NCBI GenBank assembly: GCA_002293185.1
Contig: DBCS01000005.1
Location: 1 to 16,790 of the forward strand
From: Flavobacteriales bacterium UBA952
GTDB taxonomy: Bacteria; Bacteroidota; Bacteroidia; Flavobacteriales_D; Crocinitomicaceae
Length of the DNA: 16,790 nt
Direction of reading: 5' to 3'
This document shows positions 1-9,181 of this stretch, piece by piece. Position numbers and translations under genes: made by a program. Positions within the stretch are counted from its first letter, which is position 1, and each line of letters opens with the position of its first letter. Below the pieces are notes generated by a model. That model did not search any database. It saw only the letters and a list, made by a program, of their open reading frames with translations, and was not told where the DNA came from.

Positions 1-67
1 AGGTTCAAGAATTGTTGTCTCTGGTATAGATGCTTCTTCGATAGAAGGTTCAAGAATTGTTGTCTCT
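1..67. repeat. 45-bp-period direct repeat in the TPR/PD40 gene
   Basis: A 22-bp stretch at 1-22 recurs exactly at 46-67, giving a 45-bp (15-codon) period. On the minus strand it encodes two copies of TTILEP separated by SIEEASIPE. The period is a whole number of codons, so the reading frame is kept. The array touches the window edge, so more units may lie to the left. Confidence 0.8.
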
Positions 68-2412
68 TGGATTATTGGTTCTTCGGTAGAAGTTTGTACG
101 GTAGACGAAAAATTCCCATTCTCTTTAGCATTCGAATGAACATCAACCTTTAATTGCTCTGAAAGTAACCCCTGTTGAGCGTATTGAGCAAGTAATTCAT
201 CGTAGGTGACTTGAAAGTCGACCTTTGGCAAGGACTGATTTTCTGATTCTTTTAAATACAGGGCCTTGAGTTCATCTTGGTCGTATATTTCTACTTCTTT
301 GGCTTGAGATTCACGCGCAATTCCGAGTTGTTCTGCATGCGCGGATACTTCTGCGAGATTGAGCTGAAGCGCTTCAATCTTGAGCTGCGTTTGCGCCTGT
401 TCTTTTTTTGAAAGTAGCGCTTGATCAGACTGTAATTTATTGATTTGTTGAGTCAACTGACGCTGCTGTTCCTTGTTGGTCGCTTCTTCCTTGATGATCT
501 GCTCCAGACGCAGTTGCTGCTCCAATTGAGCAGCTGCGATAGCACTTGCGCCGTCAAACGCGGCAATTTGTAAATACTGCTGTATGGAAACTTGACGTTC
601 TTGCCAACTCTTGACGAGCAGCAAGGTGTCACCCATATGGAGTAACAACTGATTGCGTTCATTGAGCTGCTGTAAGGTGTCGAGCAATACCAAATCTGGA
701 ATATTTGCCGCCTGATTAATGGCTATCCAGCGATTGATAAAGACTAACTTATCCTCCACATCTTTAAGGGTTGTAAGCACTTGTATTTTTTGATCTTGGT
801 TGTCTGAATTCAAAAGCAGCGTGCTGAGTTCTGCCAGCAGAGACTCCCGAGCATTGAGCTGCTTTTCGAAATCTTGACGCAGTAAATCCATCAGGCGCAC
901 TTGGTTCTCTAGACTAACTTCAGCAGCCAATAAGGAATCGGTAAGTAAGCTCACAAAAGTAGCTGTGTCTTGGGTTGAATGCTCCGGACTCGTTTGAAGC
1001 AAGTTGCCTTTGGCTACATCGAGCTGAAGTTTAGCCAAACTAGCCAACTGCTCCGTAGGTTCTGATTCAAAAATTTGGTTGAGCACTTGCCATTTTTCCT
1101 GACCGTAATCATCAGTGCCGTAGCGCAGCACTTGTTGTAAGCCCTTGCCGGGGGCCAACTTAGGAATGCCAAAGCGGGTCGTGTAAACCTTGGAGGCACC
1201 CGAAACGGAAATTTCTAATTCAAAATCACCACTTGAGGGCAGCGCAACAGTATAGTTGCCGTCCGAATCTGAAACAAAAGGACCAAAATCTTCTTGACTA
1301 TTTAAGCGTTTAAATCGCAAATTTACCGTTTTGGACAACGGTTCTAAATCATTGAAAAAATGCCCTGAAAAGACGAAACGAAGTTGTACGGGTTGATCTA
1401 ATTCCAGGGTGTAAATTTCATACTGACCAACTTTTGCTTGTCGGGTAGTGGCAAAATAGGCGCGCTGTTGCGCCGGATCTGTCACATAAAATAAGTCATC
1501 TACCGGGCTTGAATACGGATAAGGCATTCGTTCTACATTACTGGCAACATTGGCATTTAAATCATAGGAAGCCTTGTAAAGATCACTTGCCCCAATGCTA
1601 TTGGCCGTTGAGGTAAAATACAGGGTTGTTGTAGTAGCATCGTAGAAGCCAAAAGATTCATCAGAGACCAAGCCATTGACGCCGCCATTGATTAAGACGG
1701 GTTCGGCCCAATTGTTAGCGGCATCTTTGCGCTGCAGGTATAGGTCGAGCTGTTCGCCTTTTGGGCCGTAGGAAGCCAAAATACGGTATTTCATACCCCG
1801 TTTGTAGGCATAAACAGGAATATGTTGGTGTTTGGCATTATTTTTTAGATGTACCTCAGGAGCTTCATAAAACGAGAAGTCCTCGGGATCATAAGGGAAA
1901 GCATTATAAAACTTAAGATTTGAAGTGCTCACAACGGACAAAAGTGGCAATTGACTAAATTGGTTGATCTCCATTTGAGCCCGCTCGCATTCTTCAATAT
2001 GACTATGCACATTTAAAGCTGCTTTCTGATTGAGTGTCAGTTTTTGATAGGTTTGATAAGCAATAATTGCTTGTGTAAAGAAATATTGCTCTTGGTAGAT
2101 GCGCGCTCGATAATAGTACAGCAAGGGGTCTGGAATTTGTTTTAGCCCAATGGCTACATCGAAATATTTGGCTGCTTCAAAATGCTGCGCTACTTCAAAT
2201 ACACAAACACCATAGCAAAAGTTAAGCTTTGGATTTTGCGGATCCTTTGCCAATAATTGACGGTAATCAGGTAGCGCCTCAGAATAGTTTTTCTGAGAAA
2301 AGGCTTGATCAGCTCGTTTTTCAACACTGGACTGAGATTGTGCCATAATACTCAGCGTTTGCCAAAAGAACAAAACCAAAACAAGGAAGGAAAATCGCTT
2401 TTTTATATGCAC
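1..2412 (-). CDS. Secreted TPR / PD40 beta-propeller / coiled-coil protein, 3' end outside window
   Basis: The frame is open for 804 codons from a GTG at 2412 and runs off the left edge without a stop. I chose the GTG because it gives a classic signal peptide (two Lys then a Phe/Leu/Val core, predicted cleavage after SIMA, about residue 24). The first ATG, at 2346, would lose it, and upstream the frame stops at 2430. Residues about 30-150 look like TPR helices. Residues about 170-330 contain PD40/TolB-like propeller strands (for example DESFGFYD and TLYFTSTAN). Residues about 340-400 resemble a small carboxypeptidase-regulatory-like beta domain (SDSDGNYTVALP). Residues about 450-690 are Gln/Leu/Glu-rich coiled coil, then a Glu/Ser/Thr/Pro tail with repeats. 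TPR plus propeller plus regulatory-like domain recalls T9SS-associated PorE-type proteins, but the long coiled coil is unlike PorE and any OmpA-like end would be outside the window. It follows plsY by 23 bp. Function unknown; envelope structural or T9SS-linked role is inference. Confidence 0.8.
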   Translation of the reverse strand, partial: MHIKKRFSFLVLVLFFWQTLSIMAQSQSSVEKRADQAFSQKNYSEALPDYRQLLAKDPQNPKLNFCYGVCVFEVAQHFEAAKYFDVAIGLKQIPDPLLYYYRARIYQEQYFFTQAIIAYQTYQKLTLNQKAALNVHSHIEECERAQMEINQFSQLPLLSVVSTSNLKFYNAFPYDPEDFSFYEAPEVHLKNNAKHQHIPVYAYKRGMKYRILASYGPKGEQLDLYLQRKDAANNWAEPVLINGGVNGLVSDESFGFYDATTTTLYFTSTANSIGASDLYKASYDLNANVASNVERMPYPYSSPVDDLFYVTDPAQQRAYFATTRQAKVGQYEIYTLELDQPVQLRFVFSGHFFNDLEPLSKTVNLRFKRLNSQEDFGPFVSDSDGNYTVALPSSGDFELEISVSGASKVYTTRFGIPKLAPGKGLQQVLRYGTDDYGQEKWQVLNQIFESEPTEQLASLAKLQLDVAKGNLLQTSPEHSTQDTATFVSLLTDSLLAAEVSLENQVRLMDLLRQDFEKQLNARESLLAELSTLLLNSDNQDQKIQVLTTLKDVEDKLVFINRWIAINQAANIPDLVLLDTLQQLNERNQLLLHMGDTLLLVKSWQERQVSIQQYLQIAAFDGASAIAAAQLEQQLRLEQIIKEEATNKEQQRQLTQQINKLQSDQALLSKKEQAQTQLKIEALQLNLAEVSAHAEQLGIARESQAKEVEIYDQDELKALYLKESENQSLPKVDFQVTYDELLAQYAQQGLLSEQLKVDVHSNAKENGNFSSTVQTSTEEPIIQETTILEPSIEEASIPETTILEP

Positions 2413-2435
2413 TACAATAAGAATAACCTATTTGT

Positions 2436-3068
2436 TTACGATTTTCTCGCAAAAAGGTTCATGCGGTTTTCGGTACCATTGAGCAGCCGTTGTATGTTCT
2501 TTCTGTGTGCCCAAACAACCAAAGTGCATAGAACGATGCTAAAGATAATCATGATGCGGGTATCGTTGTGGATGAGAAAATAGGAAACAATCGGAAAACA
2601 CAAGGAAGAAATCATGGCGCTGAGCGATACATAGCGAGAGGTCAGAAAAACCAACAAGAAAAGAGCAAGGCAAACAGCTGCCGCTGGTGGATTGATACCG
2701 ATGACAATTCCTAAAGAGGTAGCTACACCCTTCCCTCCTCTGAACTGCGCAAATACCGGGAATACATGTCCGAAAACAGCGCTAAAACCTCCTACTAATT
2801 GTAGGATAAGGAATTCATCTTTATAACCGCTAAATGCCTCCTGCGATAAAAAAAAAGGTAAGCAAGCTGCTGTTGTGCCTTTGGCAACATCGGTAAGCAA
2901 GACAAACCAACCATAGCGTTTTCCGAGGATGCGAAAAGTATTGGTTGCACCGGCATTATTACTGCCGTGTTCTCGGATGTCAATTCCTTTAAAATAGCGA
3001 CCAACCCAAACGGAAGTAGGAATGCTTCCCAGTAAATAGGCGGTTATTACAACAAATAAGAGTATCAT
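2436..3068 (-). CDS. plsY: Acyl-phosphate:glycerol-3-phosphate acyltransferase PlsY
   Basis: This integral inner-membrane enzyme moves an acyl chain from acyl-phosphate (made by PlsX) to glycerol-3-phosphate, giving lysophosphatidic acid, the first step of phospholipid synthesis. The 210-residue length and the family motifs fit: GSIPTS at 14-19, HGSNNAGATN at 34-43 (the glycerol-phosphate loop, usually GSGNxGATN), D60-VAKG, GHVFPVFAQFRGGKGVAT at about 100-117, and SRYVSLSAM at 144-152. Hydrophobic segments alternate with these loops as expected for a multi-pass protein, and the C-terminus is basic. The start at 3068 puts the first membrane helix directly at the N-terminus, as usual. It lies 5 bp after the 1503-residue gene and 23 bp before the TPR/PD40 gene on the same strand, so co-transcription is likely. 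All expected motifs are present. Confidence 0.96.
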   Translation of the reverse strand: MILLFVVITAYLLGSIPTSVWVGRYFKGIDIREHGSNNAGATNTFRILGKRYGWFVLLTDVAKGTTAACLPFFLSQEAFSGYKDEFLILQLVGGFSAVFGHVFPVFAQFRGGKGVATSLGIVIGINPPAAAVCLALFLLVFLTSRYVSLSAMISSLCFPIVSYFLIHNDTRIMIIFSIVLCTLVVWAHRKNIQRLLNGTENRMNLFARKS

Positions 3069-3073
3069 TCAGG

Positions 3074-6000
3074 TTATTTATTTAACAAATAGGCTCTTAA
3101 TTTAGCTAAAATTAACGAAGCAGACTGCTCATCTGTACTGAGGTAGCTAAAATTACGCGTCTTGCGCTTCTCTGGCTTGATGCCATCTATTGCAGCCAAT
3201 ACCTTTTCATTACTTGCATAGACTCCGAGGATTCCATCTTTTCTATCTTGGGTGTAAGAAAAAACATAACGCGTTCCGTCGAAGGCCTCCATGGACCAAT
3301 AAAATTGTGGTTTGGCATCATCTCCAAAACTTTGGATATAGGCGTGTGTAAGCGAAAGCGGCTGTGTTATGGCAGTTCCATTAATTGAAATCAGACCGAC
3401 ATTTTGTGCCGTACCCAACAATCCTTTATCTTGCTTTTTGGCACTAGGTTTATCACTGCCAAAATTTTCGAGAACAATACCACTCAAAATCATGCTTTGA
3501 CTCAAACTATTTGGCATTTTCTTTAATTTTTCTTCATCAAAGTCTTTGAAGACTTCTTGCGCATCTTTCGGATTTGACCAAGCAGTTAAACTTGTCAATA
3601 AACCATCAATTGGCTTTTTAATATTCCATTCCGGTGCATTTTCTTGCCCTTTGAGTTGATCTGTCATTGCAGTCCATACCGAGTTATCCATTGGAATGGT
3701 AATGCGTGCGTTTGCGGCAATGCGCGTTTTTTTGTTGTCGTTTTGATAGCTCATTTTTCCGTATAAGTCGATCCCGATTTCGCTGGTCTGTATGCCCAAG
3801 TTGATGTTTCCATAACCGCTTAAACCGCAGCTTTCTGTATCCAATACGAGCAAATTACTAAGGCTGTCCGTACGCAATAATCTTGCCTTACTCCCTACTT
3901 CAAATTGCTGGGCTTGTTGGTTGTATTGTAGGTAACCAGATGCCTGGAAAAGTTGGGGGTCAGCTGCGCTTGTTTTAGCCGATAAAAACGCAGGGTAAAT
4001 GCGCAGGCTATCTGAACGCTCGGTGTTTCTCCAGACAAATCCTAAGGCCAAAGCCTTGCCTTGCGCATCGATAGGATTCTCGGTTATCGGAATTTGTATT
4101 TGCTGCGCTATAATGGTGTCTTTGAAGGTCATCCATGATTTTTGGTAGCTGCACGGATGCATTAATTTAGTGGAGCCCTCTAGCAAAAGTCCAGGATGGC
4201 TGGCCTCTACCTGAACTTTTCCAAAATATGCGAATTCCGGACTGAGTTTGAAATCATCTTTTTCTGAAATATTGCCTTTGGCCACTGTTTTGGTTTGCTC
4301 ATAAGCAATAGAACCCATATTGATTAGCGTTTTGGTGCTGTCTCGATCAAAATAAGGGTAAACTCCTTTGCCACTATATGCCATTCTGCCCGCTACAAAT
4401 AAATTAGCCTGCTCAAACCGGTGAAATTTGGTAATGTAATTGGCCAATACTTGGGCGTTTTTAAGGGTATCTATTAGAGCCGCCTTTCGAATCCTGACCC
4501 TTGAAGAATCCGGGAAAATTCGGGCATCCCCTACTTGTATGTAGTCCACAGCATCACATAAAATTAACTGCGCTTTGAGATCATATTTAGCACTCAGGGA
4601 CTTAAATTGTAGGGAGTCTTGCTTGGTATTGGTAGAATAGAAGTTGTTTCGAGTCAAGCCAGCACCACTTTCGAAGGTAGTCTCGCCGCCTTTGTCCTTC
4701 TTGAAATCTAGAGATTCACCGTCGATAAACCAAGTGAATTTATCCATTTGACAATAGTATTCGTTGGCCGGAAACATAATGCGCTTTGTGCCATTGGAAA
4801 TAAATTCACCGATACGCGTTTGAAAATTGATATGCGCTTTCATTTCGTCCGACTGAATAGCCAACGGATTTTCTCCGTACTGTGAAAAACGATTGAGTAA
4901 GGCAAATGCTGCATTATCGGATAAAATATCGCTATTGGTAAATTTAAAGTCGCGTGCAGAAAGTTGCGCTTCTTTATAGAACATGATGCCTTTGCCAGTC
5001 ATTTCTTTCTGATCGAGTAATAACTCACCATTCAAGAGTACTTCTTCTTTAAATAATAAAAGTGGCGTTTCTCCGTAAGAGGCAATCCGGAGTCGGCCTT
5101 TTCGAGGCTCAAAGCTCATATAGGCTTTTTCAGACTTTGCAAGCGGATAGCGCACCCCTGCACTTTGTTCTGGTGCATCAAACGCAACCAAACCAATGGT
5201 AGAGTCTGGCAAGAAAGTTAACTTCTTAGAAACCGAATTGGTATGTAAAAAATTGATGTTTCCTGAACCTTGCAAGCCATTGTGTGATAAATAAATTTGC
5301 TTGTTATAGCGCGATGCTGTTTCGTAGAAAGGATAACCCGCCTCGGGGGCAGTTGTAATGAATCCTAAAGAATAATCATTCATAATGCGCAATGGTTCTG
5401 CAATCTTTGGAAAAATACCTGCAGAAATAAGTTCGCCTTCAAATTGTAAGTCTTGCTCAGAGAAATTATCTAAGCTGTCTAATTCAAATGCTGCGAGCTG
5501 AAAATAAAATCTTTGAGCGTCATAAGCTCCTTTCAAAATACTAGGGTCATTGTAATAAACATAAGCATTCGCAATGGAAATTAAAATAGGGTAACCTTTG
5601 CTCGCTGAAGGCTTTCCTGCTTTGTTGTCGGGTTCGTCTATGCGCAGGGTTCCGCGCAGCCCCGAAATTACATTTGTGAGCGGAATTGACGCCGTTCCGT
5701 CTTCTTTGCGCAGCGGTTTAACGTTGAACGCCGTGCGCTCAGTTGTGAGCAGGTTGACTAAGAATTTTTCGTAGTCAAACTTGGCATACTTGGTTTGGAT
5801 TTCACACTTGCCTGCTTGTAGGGTGCCCGAGAAACCGATATCACGATTTTGATACATAACGACCTGGGTGGTGTCGGGAAATATCCGCACTTGTTGTGCC
5901 TCGGATAAAGTCACTTGCGCTACATTGCGCAAGATGAGCTCTTGTTTATCAAGGTCAATATTGGCGTAAATCGTTGCAGACTGTGCCTTTCTTAAATCTG

Positions 6001-7585
6001 TGAGCAGTTGTAACTGATCGTAATCACCGCTGCCTTGAATAGCAGCAGCATAAGCAAGCAGTTTAGGACTCACTTGCAATTGTTTATTTTGAGGGACGCT
6101 AATGAGCAAACCAGCGGCAATTAAATCTACAAAAAGCGGCTTGACTTCTGTGATTGTTTTTTTCAAGGCATTGGCGAGTTCGCCTTCGGTAAAGTTGGAT
6201 TTACCTTTATTCTGTACAAGCTGAGCAAACTGATAAAAAGGATCATTAGCGCCAGAACCCGCAAAACGATTGTATAGGTTTTTGTCAAAATAATTCATTG
6301 ATTCGAAACGCGCAAGCTTTCTTTCTTGTGCGGTACCTACATCGAAGGTAAAGATTGGATCGTCGCTGCCCTTTTTCCAGGTCAAAACAGGGGCGTAACA
6401 ATACAACTGAAAATAGCTGTCGACAAAAGGAAAATAATCGGTACCTCTTTGGGCTGACGCTAAGCGCAGCTGCTGTTGTTTTTCGTCATAGGTAAAAAAG
6501 CAGTCTTGAATACTGAGTGAATCGCCGTTTTTATAACGCAAAACTGCCGAGGCAGAGCGGGCTAAAATTTGCAGCGGAGACATCTCAAAACGCGCTGCAC
6601 TGATCTCGAAAAGCACTTTTGATTCGCGCTTGAAAAGCAACCTTGCTGGTTTTCCTGCCACGCCTTTACCAATAAAATCTGCACCTTCTAGCGTAAAACT
6701 GCCATCGTAGTCCATTTGAGGTCTAAGCTCGCTAATTTTTAAGCGTTTTTCATAGGAAGTAAATTGTGGCGCAGACTCTTGTTCGGCCAAATCCAAGGAA
6801 GTAAGATCTGAAAGTTTGCCGAGAATTGGACTCGAAAAATAGGGTGTAGAAAGTGCCACGGAATCTGCGTTTAATTTGGCGGTCTGAAAATCAGCTTTGT
6901 AGGCGCGCAGGTTGGCATAGGTTTCATTTTTTGAGAGTTGAACTTTCTCCCAGGTGAGCACGCCGTTTTTACCCTCCCAGCGCTTAGACTGCATGTCAAA
7001 AATTCCGGAGGTGTTGTATACGACAATGGAGTCTTGCGGACGTTTGTCTGCATCGAATTTGATACATTTAAGTGTGACGTCCGTCGCTTCTAGGTATAAC
7101 TTTTTGGAATCGAGCCAACGCAGGGTCCCGCCTTGCGTTCTCCACTCAAAATTTTGTTCTTTATAAAAAGCGCCAAACTTAAAAAAATCAACAGAAAAAT
7201 CTAAAAAAGTAGTGAGCTGTTGATCTGGTGCTGCCGCGTAGTCAAAAACATATTGATACCAAGGATTGGCCAAATCAGGGCTAATTTTATTTTGTACAAT
7301 GGCAATACTGGCTTTTAAGAAGTCGAGCAAATCTGGGTAGGCTGGCACCTCCTTGGCTTGCAAGCGATTGCAATTTTCTTGCAGCCTCTTGAATTGCGTA
7401 TCATTTAGAGCTGAACCCTTGATTAGCTGTGGAAGTTGCTCATTTAAATAGGTTTGTGCACTTTCATCCAAGACGAGTTGCTGCCAAGTTTTCACAAATT
7501 TATCGCGCTCTGCTGGAAAGGTTTGCCCTAGCACTCGAGGTAAACTCGTGAGCACACAAAGAAGAACAAGTAACTGAAATTTCAT
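3074..7585 (-). CDS. Large secreted beta-rich protein of unknown function (1503 aa)
   Basis: I do not recognise this family. I chose the ATG at 7585 over the upstream one at 7615: it overlaps the prmA stop as TAATG and gives a clean signal peptide (MKFQLLVLLCVLTSLPRVLG, cleavage near residue 20). After an alpha-helical N-terminal region (about 25-160) the rest reads as alternating beta strands with no membrane helix. A short turn motif GKG/GSG between hydrophobic strands recurs near residues 306, 773, 864 and 1072. Two segments resemble each other: LILRNVAQV...VRIFPDTTQV (about 550-575) and LILCDAVDY...ARIFPDSSRV (about 1005-1030), so the protein probably grew by internal duplication. The strand pattern is reminiscent of LptA/OstA-like or AsmA/TamB-like envelope proteins, but that is impression only. 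It sits between prmA and plsY (5 bp upstream of the latter), so it is made together with a phospholipid enzyme; periplasm or outer-membrane inner face is the likely location. Confidence 0.85.
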   Translation of the reverse strand: MKFQLLVLLCVLTSLPRVLGQTFPAERDKFVKTWQQLVLDESAQTYLNEQLPQLIKGSALNDTQFKRLQENCNRLQAKEVPAYPDLLDFLKASIAIVQNKISPDLANPWYQYVFDYAAAPDQQLTTFLDFSVDFFKFGAFYKEQNFEWRTQGGTLRWLDSKKLYLEATDVTLKCIKFDADKRPQDSIVVYNTSGIFDMQSKRWEGKNGVLTWEKVQLSKNETYANLRAYKADFQTAKLNADSVALSTPYFSSPILGKLSDLTSLDLAEQESAPQFTSYEKRLKISELRPQMDYDGSFTLEGADFIGKGVAGKPARLLFKRESKVLFEISAARFEMSPLQILARSASAVLRYKNGDSLSIQDCFFTYDEKQQQLRLASAQRGTDYFPFVDSYFQLYCYAPVLTWKKGSDDPIFTFDVGTAQERKLARFESMNYFDKNLYNRFAGSGANDPFYQFAQLVQNKGKSNFTEGELANALKKTITEVKPLFVDLIAAGLLISVPQNKQLQVSPKLLAYAAAIQGSGDYDQLQLLTDLRKAQSATIYANIDLDKQELILRNVAQVTLSEAQQVRIFPDTTQVVMYQNRDIGFSGTLQAGKCEIQTKYAKFDYEKFLVNLLTTERTAFNVKPLRKEDGTASIPLTNVISGLRGTLRIDEPDNKAGKPSASKGYPILISIANAYVYYNDPSILKGAYDAQRFYFQLAAFELDSLDNFSEQDLQFEGELISAGIFPKIAEPLRIMNDYSLGFITTAPEAGYPFYETASRYNKQIYLSHNGLQGSGNINFLHTNSVSKKLTFLPDSTIGLVAFDAPEQSAGVRYPLAKSEKAYMSFEPRKGRLRIASYGETPLLLFKEEVLLNGELLLDQKEMTGKGIMFYKEAQLSARDFKFTNSDILSDNAAFALLNRFSQYGENPLAIQSDEMKAHINFQTRIGEFISNGTKRIMFPANEYYCQMDKFTWFIDGESLDFKKDKGGETTFESGAGLTRNNFYSTNTKQDSLQFKSLSAKYDLKAQLILCDAVDYIQVGDARIFPDSSRVRIRKAALIDTLKNAQVLANYITKFHRFEQANLFVAGRMAYSGKGVYPYFDRDSTKTLINMGSIAYEQTKTVAKGNISEKDDFKLSPEFAYFGKVQVEASHPGLLLEGSTKLMHPCSYQKSWMTFKDTIIAQQIQIPITENPIDAQGKALALGFVWRNTERSDSLRIYPAFLSAKTSAADPQLFQASGYLQYNQQAQQFEVGSKARLLRTDSLSNLLVLDTESCGLSGYGNINLGIQTSEIGIDLYGKMSYQNDNKKTRIAANARITIPMDNSVWTAMTDQLKGQENAPEWNIKKPIDGLLTSLTAWSNPKDAQEVFKDFDEEKLKKMPNSLSQSMILSGIVLENFGSDKPSAKKQDKGLLGTAQNVGLISINGTAITQPLSLTHAYIQSFGDDAKPQFYWSMEAFDGTRYVFSYTQDRKDGILGVYASNEKVLAAIDGIKPEKRKTRNFSYLSTDEQSASLILAKLRAYLLNK

Positions 7586-8424
7586 TATAATTTTTTTAAG
7601 AGCACAACTGCCCAATTTTCAAGTTCAGCTGTTTTGATCTGCTCAAAACCAAGTGCTGCCGAGGCAGCAACGAGATCTGGCGCATCGGTTACAAAAAAAC
7701 CGCTCAGTACTAAAAGGCCATCAGGCCCGAGTGCTTGGCTATAATTTGGGAGTTGCTCAAGCAAGACATTTTTATTGATATTGGCCAAAATGACCTCAAA
7801 ATTCTGTTTGGGTATAGACTCCGCCCCACCGTGAATTGCGGTAATCTTTTGGCTTTTATTGAGCGCTGCATTTTCTAGGATATTCTCAGCAGACCACGCC
7901 TCTATTTCGACCGCACAAATATGTTCAGCCCCTAGCTTTTCTGCCAGAATTGCCAAAACACCAGTGCCCGCTCCCATATCAAGAACATTTTTGCCTTTTA
8001 AATCCATGGAGAGCATATGTTGACAAATGAGGTGCGTTGTTTGATGGTGCCCCGTACCAAAACTCATTTTGGGTAAAATCACTATTTCCATTCCAGAAAA
8101 AGCAGGCAACGCATGAAAAGGCGCTACAATCCTGAGCTGCTCACCGATGAAAACAGGTTCAAATTGTGCCTCCCAGGTGGCATTCCAATTTTGCTGAGGC
8201 AAAAGTGCAAGGTCAAAAGTTTGGATATCCGCGCCCATCTCTTGCATTTGCTTCATTAAATTTTGCAGTGCTTGACCATCAAATTGAAGCTCTTGAATAT
8301 AGGCCTTGAGGACCGGACTTTCCTCGACAAAACTCTCGTAATCGAGTTCGGCTAAATAAGCCACACAGATGTCGTGCCAAGTATCAAAATTGCCGATATG
8401 TATTTGAAGTTCGTAGTAGTTCAT
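7585..8424 (-). CDS. prmA: Ribosomal protein L11 methyltransferase PrmA
   Basis: This cytoplasmic SAM-dependent enzyme trimethylates ribosomal protein L11. The 279-residue product has the usual architecture: an N-terminal recognition domain (1 to about 105), then a Rossmann-type methyltransferase domain. Key motifs are SFGTGHHQTT at 121-130 (PrmA signature), DMGAGTG at 149-155 (SAM-binding glycine loop), the acidic strand end at E173/E175, and ILANIN at 212-217, which corresponds to the NPPY-like active-site loop. The start at 8424 was chosen because MNYYELQIHI matches the family N-terminus and forms an ATGA overlap with the tpiA stop; the frame stays open upstream for 28 more codons but only inside tpiA. 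The stop overlaps the start of the 1503-residue gene by one base. Both junctions suggest translational coupling. In related genomes I would expect clpS here; it is absent. Confidence 0.96.
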   Translation of the reverse strand: MNYYELQIHIGNFDTWHDICVAYLAELDYESFVEESPVLKAYIQELQFDGQALQNLMKQMQEMGADIQTFDLALLPQQNWNATWEAQFEPVFIGEQLRIVAPFHALPAFSGMEIVILPKMSFGTGHHQTTHLICQHMLSMDLKGKNVLDMGAGTGVLAILAEKLGAEHICAVEIEAWSAENILENAALNKSQKITAIHGGAESIPKQNFEVILANINKNVLLEQLPNYSQALGPDGLLVLSGFFVTDAPDLVAASAALGFEQIKTAELENWAVVLLKKL

Positions 8425-9164
8425 GAATGGAGCGCTTGCCAAAGTTGATAAAATAATTGGGGATCTAAAGACGCTCCGCCAACAAGTGCGCCATCTACGT
8501 TGGGGCAACCAAAAATGGCCTCCGCATTTTCAGGGCTAACGCTCCCGCCATAAAGAATTGGAATTTGACCTCCTTGCGCTCCAAACTGAGCAAGCAATTG
8601 ACTCCGTATGGCTTCATGCATTTGGGCAATTTGTTCAATGCTTGCACTCAAGCCTGAACCTATTGCCCAAATAGGCTCGTAGGCCACCACCATTAAATGA
8701 ACTTGGGAGTCAGGAAGCCCACGAAGGTTCTGACTGAGTTGGTCTAATACAAAGGAGAGATGCGCATTCGCTTCTCTTGTTTGGAGGCTTTCTCCACAAC
8801 AAAGCACAAAAGGAAATTCTTGAGCAGCACAGGCCTGCAACTTTTGGGTAATTACATCATCGGTTTCAGAAAAAATTTGACGGCGTTCCGAATGACCAAT
8901 AAGCACAGAAGACGCTGCTATACTCTTGAGTTGTGCAACAGAAAGCTCGCCGGTAAAAGCGCCGCCCAACTCAAAATATACATTTTGAGCACCAATATGC
9001 AAAGACGTATCTTTGAAATCTTTGAGGTAAATACTACTTGGGTAAATCCTGACTTCAGCCTCTTCTGAATACCAATTGAATCCTTTAAAATGTTGCAGCC
9101 AGGCGTTCAGCTCAGGTTGCGTCAGATTCATTTTCCAATTTGCTGCTAAGATCTTTTTTCGCAT
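8421..9164 (-). CDS. tpiA: Triosephosphate isomerase
   Basis: This glycolytic enzyme interconverts dihydroxyacetone phosphate and glyceraldehyde-3-phosphate. The 247-residue length is standard. Catalytic residues are all visible: N9 and K11 in AANWKMN, H91 in LIGHSERRQ, E163 in VAYEPIWAIGSG, whose following residues form the flexible phosphate lid, and YGGSV at 205-209 plus GALVGGASL near 225-233 for phosphate binding. The start at 9164 places NWK at the canonical distance from the N-terminus; the open frame further upstream (to 9287) has no homologous look and runs into the preceding gene. It lies 17 bp after the DoxX/thioredoxin-like gene and overlaps prmA by 4 bp. Confidence 0.98.
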   Translation of the reverse strand: MRKKILAANWKMNLTQPELNAWLQHFKGFNWYSEEAEVRIYPSSIYLKDFKDTSLHIGAQNVYFELGGAFTGELSVAQLKSIAASSVLIGHSERRQIFSETDDVITQKLQACAAQEFPFVLCCGESLQTREANAHLSFVLDQLSQNLRGLPDSQVHLMVVAYEPIWAIGSGLSASIEQIAQMHEAIRSQLLAQFGAQGGQIPILYGGSVSPENAEAIFGCPNVDGALVGGASLDPQLFYQLWQALHS

Positions 9165-9181
9165 AGACGAAAATAAGACTT

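Noticed and set aside
2305..2583. Plus-strand frame across the plsY / TPR-gene junction
   Set aside because: It overlaps the 3' end of plsY and the signal peptide region of the TPR gene, both better supported; its product has no recognisable features.
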